A program made the translations under genes and the position numbers. A model generated the notes under the pieces. It did no database searches. It was not told the origin of the DNA and saw only the letters and a list, made by a program, of their open reading frames with translations. From positions 1 through 7,936 of the forward strand of contig CAZEZH010000141.1 of the NCBI GenBank assembly GCA_964516305.1: a stretch of DNA of 7,936 nucleotides. Reading direction: 5' to 3'. Shown here piece by piece: positions 6,129 through 7,936 of this stretch; the first letter of the stretch is position 1; every line of letters begins with the position of its first letter. The DNA comes from Lamprobacter sp964516305 (GTDB lineage: Bacteria; Pseudomonadota; Gammaproteobacteria; Chromatiales; Chromatiaceae).

Positions 6129-7382
6129 ATGACAGCGACAACATCAGGCCGCAGAGCAAGGACCATCATCTCCTCTGCACGTCAGGCTGAAACGGTACAA
6201 CCGGGCAAGTATCCGACCTCGGTCCAACGACTCTACTTACATGTACGCGGTGGCTCTCGCGCCTGGGTACTGCGCTACACGCGCCAAGGCAAGGCCAAAG
6301 AGGTTGCACTCGGCACGCTCCCCGGGATCAGCTTCAAACGCGCATCCATCAAGGCTGGCGAAGCCTCAATCCTCCTGGCTGAAGGCCGCGATCCCGAACA
6401 AGCCTGGGCTGCTGAGCGAGCGGAAACCTCGCGTGTTGTGCCAACCGTGCCCACGTTCACCCAAGTGGCCGCCGCTTATATCCGCCAGCATCGCGGAGGA
6501 TGGAAGAACCGCAAGCACGCACGTCAATGGGTCTCGACACTCAAGACCTACGCCCGTCCGCTGATCGGCACCACGCGCGTCGACGAAGTGGATACCGAGC
6601 AGGTCTTGGCGATCCTGCAACCGATCTGGATGAGCAAGACCGAGACTGCGAAGCGTGTTCAAGGACGCATCGAGAATGTCCTCGACTTTGCCGCCGCGCG
6701 TCAATGGCGATCCCCTAACAATCCTGCACGTTGGCGAGGGCACCTCGACAAGCTCCTACCAAAGCCATCACGGGTTGCCCCCGTGCGCCAGCAACCGGCC
6801 CTACCCTATCCTGAGGTGGCTGCGTTTGTGGCAAGGCTCCATCAGCTATCGAGCATCTCAGCGCGAGCGCTTGAGTTCCTCATCTTGACTGCCAGTCGCA
6901 CGAACGAGGTACTCGGCGCGCAGTGGCAAGAGATCGATCTTGATAACAGCCTCTGGACCGTGCCCGCCAGTCGGATGAAAGGTCGGCGTGAGCACCGGGT
7001 ACCGCTCAGCCCTGCCGCGCTGACGTTACTCAAGGAGCTACCACGGCTTAGGGACCATCCCTATGTCTTCCCAGGCGCCAAAGCCAACCGGCCACTCTCG
7101 AACATGGCGTTGCTGCAGATGATGCGGGGGCTCGGCTATGGCGTTGGCGGCGACCAAGGCGACGCCGTCCCACATGGGTTCCGTTCCAGCTTTCGCGACT
7201 GGGCTGGGGAGATCAGCAGCTACCCGAATCACGTCTGCGAGATGGCACTCGCCCACGCCGTCGCCAACAAGGCCGAGGCCGCTTACCGCCGTGGTGATCT
7301 CTTCGAGAAGCGTCGGCAGATGATGCAGGACTGGGCCGACTGGTGCCTGCAACCCCCCGCCGACCAAACCACTTCAGGCTAA
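6129..7382 (+). CDS. int: P4-type tyrosine integrase
   Basis: A 417-aa site-specific recombinase that integrates and excises the element by Holliday-junction strand exchange. Residues about 20-95 form the N-terminal arm DNA-binding domain of the DUF4102 type (RLYLHVRGGSRAWVLRYTRQGKAKEVALGTLPGIS, then AEGRDPEQ). The SAM-like core-binding domain is about 108-205, and the catalytic domain about 225-405. The active site is complete: Arg257 (TASRTNEVLGAQW), Lys284 (RMKGRREHRVPL), His349 and Arg352 (HGFRSSFRDWA), His376 (ALAHAV) and the nucleophile Tyr386 (EAAYRRGDLFEKRR). Length is normal for the family. The N-terminus lacks the usual LTD..I..AKP opening but keeps the rest of the arm domain. The ATG at 6129 has GGGGG 9 nt upstream. 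A strong terminator follows the stop, so it forms its own unit. Such integrases commonly use tRNA 3' ends, in line with the tRNA-Ser-like site upstream. Confidence 0.96.
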   Translation: MTATTSGRRARTIISSARQAETVQPGKYPTSVQRLYLHVRGGSRAWVLRYTRQGKAKEVALGTLPGISFKRASIKAGEASILLAEGRDPEQAWAAERAETSRVVPTVPTFTQVAAAYIRQHRGGWKNRKHARQWVSTLKTYARPLIGTTRVDEVDTEQVLAILQPIWMSKTETAKRVQGRIENVLDFAAARQWRSPNNPARWRGHLDKLLPKPSRVAPVRQQPALPYPEVAAFVARLHQLSSISARALEFLILTASRTNEVLGAQWQEIDLDNSLWTVPASRMKGRREHRVPLSPAALTLLKELPRLRDHPYVFPGAKANRPLSNMALLQMMRGLGYGVGGDQGDAVPHGFRSSFRDWAGEISSYPNHVCEMALAHAVANKAEAAYRRGDLFEKRRQMMQDWADWCLQPPADQTTSG

Positions 7383-7403
7383 CCGCCACCACTCAACTCC
7401 CAG

Positions 7404-7428
7404 AAAACCGGCTTCGGCCGGTTTTTTT
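7404..7428 (+). terminator. Intrinsic terminator after the integrase
   Basis: CCGGC and GCCGG pair around a TTCG tetraloop, extended by AAAA/TTTT to a 9-bp stem, and a run of seven T follows. It starts 21 nt after the integrase stop. The AAAA on the left gives some activity on the minus strand too. Confidence 0.93.
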
Positions 7429-7450
7429 GTGCCCGCGTTAAGCAGCCTGC

Positions 7451-7485
7451 CGTCGAAAACAGCCCCAGCACCGAAATCGATATAA
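7451..7485 (+). repeat. 35-nt imperfect direct repeat, copy 1
   Basis: Begins CGTC and contains the block AAAACAGCCCCA, ending in TCGATATAA. It aligns without gaps to 7531-7565 at 26 of 35 positions, exactly 80 nt apart. Each copy places TATAA 17 nt after AACAGC, a spacing like -35/-10, although AACAGC is a poor -35. It may be a duplicated binding site or promoter for the downstream AlpA-like gene. Confidence 0.5.
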
Positions 7486-7490
7486 AGGTG

Positions 7491-7528
7491 CTAGGGACAC
7501 ATGGAGGCCGAAGGGGACCATGGCCTAG
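7491..7528. repeat. Imperfect inverted repeat between the two direct repeats
   Basis: CTAGG (7491-7495) and CATGG (7500-7504) face CCATG (7518-7522) and CCTAG (7524-7528). The two pairs have unequal gaps (4 and 1 nt), so a hairpin would carry an asymmetric internal loop. It lies exactly between the two direct repeats and may be part of the same control or recombination site. Confidence 0.3.
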
Positions 7529-7530
7529 TG

Positions 7531-7565
7531 CGACAAAAACAGCCCCAACCAACGAATCGGTATAA
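7531..7565 (+). repeat. 35-nt imperfect direct repeat, copy 2, with likely -10 of the AlpA-like gene
   Basis: Begins CGAC, contains AAAACAGCCCCA, and ends TCGGTATAA. TATAAC at 7561-7566 would place transcription start about 32 nt before the ATG at 7605, so this copy is the better promoter candidate. The -35 is weak, suggesting an activator is needed or that the match is fortuitous. Confidence 0.45.
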
Positions 7566-7604
7566 CAGATAGCTGATGATCACAAACCTGATTGGATACC
7601 TAAG

Positions 7605-7910
7605 ATGACAACACTGATCCGTCTACCCCAGTTGCAGCAGCGGCTGCCGCTCTCACGCAGCACGATTTACCAGATGATCGCAGATGGGCAACTCCCCGCT
7701 GGCATTCCCATGAGTCAGCGCTGCGTTGCTTGGCCAGAAGACGAAATCGATCAATGGAGCGCTGCAGTCGCAGCTGGCGCTACGACCAAACAGCTTACCG
7801 CGTTGGTGGAGCAATGTGCTCAGAAACGTGAGATTCGTTCGCCAACGCTCCTCTCGCCCACTGAAGAACACGACGAGCAGCGAGCATCTATAACAGCCAA
7901 TAGTCGTTAA
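7605..7910 (+). CDS. alpA: AlpA-family HTH protein (excisionase/regulator)
   Basis: A 101-aa protein. Residues about 5-52 match the AlpA/MerR-like winged-helix pattern: IRLPQLQQRLPLSRSTIYQMIADGQLPAGIPMS, then VAWPEDEIDQW. Proteins of this family are small DNA binders in phages, satellites and islands that activate or repress the integrase, or bend DNA as excisionases. Residues 53-101 form a polar tail beyond the usual length of about 70 aa, with a short helix (ATTKQLTALVEQCAQKREI) and a Ser/Glu/Arg-rich end; the tail's role is unknown. A weak GGA lies 8 nt before the ATG. The position just downstream of the integrase supports control of this element. The 35-nt repeats upstream are natural candidates for its own binding site. 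Confidence 0.88.
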   Translation: MTTLIRLPQLQQRLPLSRSTIYQMIADGQLPAGIPMSQRCVAWPEDEIDQWSAAVAAGATTKQLTALVEQCAQKREIRSPTLLSPTEEHDEQRASITANSR

Positions 7911-7926
7911 ATAGGCCCTAAGAGAT

Positions 7927-7932
7927 TTGACA
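7927..7932 (+). promoter_or_regulatory. Possible -35 box at the right edge
   Basis: A perfect TTGACA lies 17 nt after the AlpA-like stop codon. The matching -10 would fall outside the window, so this is only a hint that the next gene of the element has its own promoter. Confidence 0.2.
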
Positions 7933-7936
7933 ATGC

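Larger units (their letters stand above)
5968..7936. mobile_element. Integrase end of an integrative element (incomplete, continues to the right)
   Basis: A candidate attachment site, a P4-type tyrosine integrase and an AlpA-type regulator occur in the order usual for genomic islands and integrative elements. The integrase reads away from the proposed junction into the element. The left limit is set by the tRNA-Ser-like sequence at 5968. The right limit, the second attachment site and the cargo are outside the window, so element type (prophage satellite, island or conjugative) cannot be decided. Confidence 0.7.

Noticed and set aside
5954..6169. A 71-codon minus-strand frame ending at the terminator
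   Set aside because: It would span the attachment site, the repeats and the integrase promoter. A tRNA-Ser remnant explains the terminator better.
5995..7565. Repeats as a CRISPR array
   Set aside because: Each repeat type occurs only twice, copies are imperfect, and no cas gene is present.

Overview
The window looks like a GC-rich gammaproteobacterial chromosome. Protein styles, codon use and GC level would fit a purple sulfur bacterium (Chromatiales), but that is an inference and no marker gene fixes the taxon. It has two halves: a chromosomal block read mostly on the minus strand (about 1-5960) and the integrase end of an integrative element (about 5968 to the right edge and beyond).

Chromosomal block. 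The left edge holds the last 14 codons of a plus-strand gene. It faces a compact three-gene minus-strand operon, given here in transcription order: a periplasmic adaptor (3716-4813), an HAE1/AcrB-type RND proton-drug antiporter with a complete proton-relay set (588-3719), and a small membrane-anchored protein with a staphylococcal-nuclease-like fold (84-578). The adaptor stop and permease start overlap as GTGA. The nuclease-like gene begins 9 nt after the permease, and its Shine-Dalgarno sequence overlaps the permease stop. The nuclease-like protein appears to lack most catalytic and calcium-binding residues, so it may be a pseudoenzyme that travels with the pump. No outer-membrane channel gene or regulator is in view. 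Upstream lies a separate minus-strand gene for a small DUF3192/BamE-like lipoprotein (5111-5545). Its leader contains a perfect 12-nt palindrome and, further up, a 23-nt dyad that could be an operator. A stretch of roughly 350 nt after it has no convincing gene.

Mobile block. At 5932-5955 there is a minus-strand intrinsic terminator. Twelve nt beyond it, at 5968, begins a 14-nt match to the reverse complement of a tRNA-Ser 3' end, but no tRNA body follows. This is what remains when an element inserts into a tRNA-Ser gene and moves the tRNA body to its far end. The same spot has two 7-bp inverted arms around a 7-nt centre, the layout of a tyrosine-recombinase core site. To its right are a bipartite direct repeat, a promoter with an extended -10, a full-length P4-type tyrosine integrase (6129-7382) with a complete R-K-H-R-H-Y active site, a strong terminator, a 222-nt intergenic region with a 35-nt direct repeat exactly 80 nt apart, and an AlpA-type small HTH protein (7605-7910) that probably acts as excisionase or regulator. 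The element's cargo lies beyond the right edge.

The most interesting items are the possible tRNA-Ser junction with its orphan terminator, the two sets of unexplained repeats around the integrase, and the degenerate nuclease-fold protein in an RND efflux operon. Nothing in the window clearly amounts to a new defence or metabolic system.
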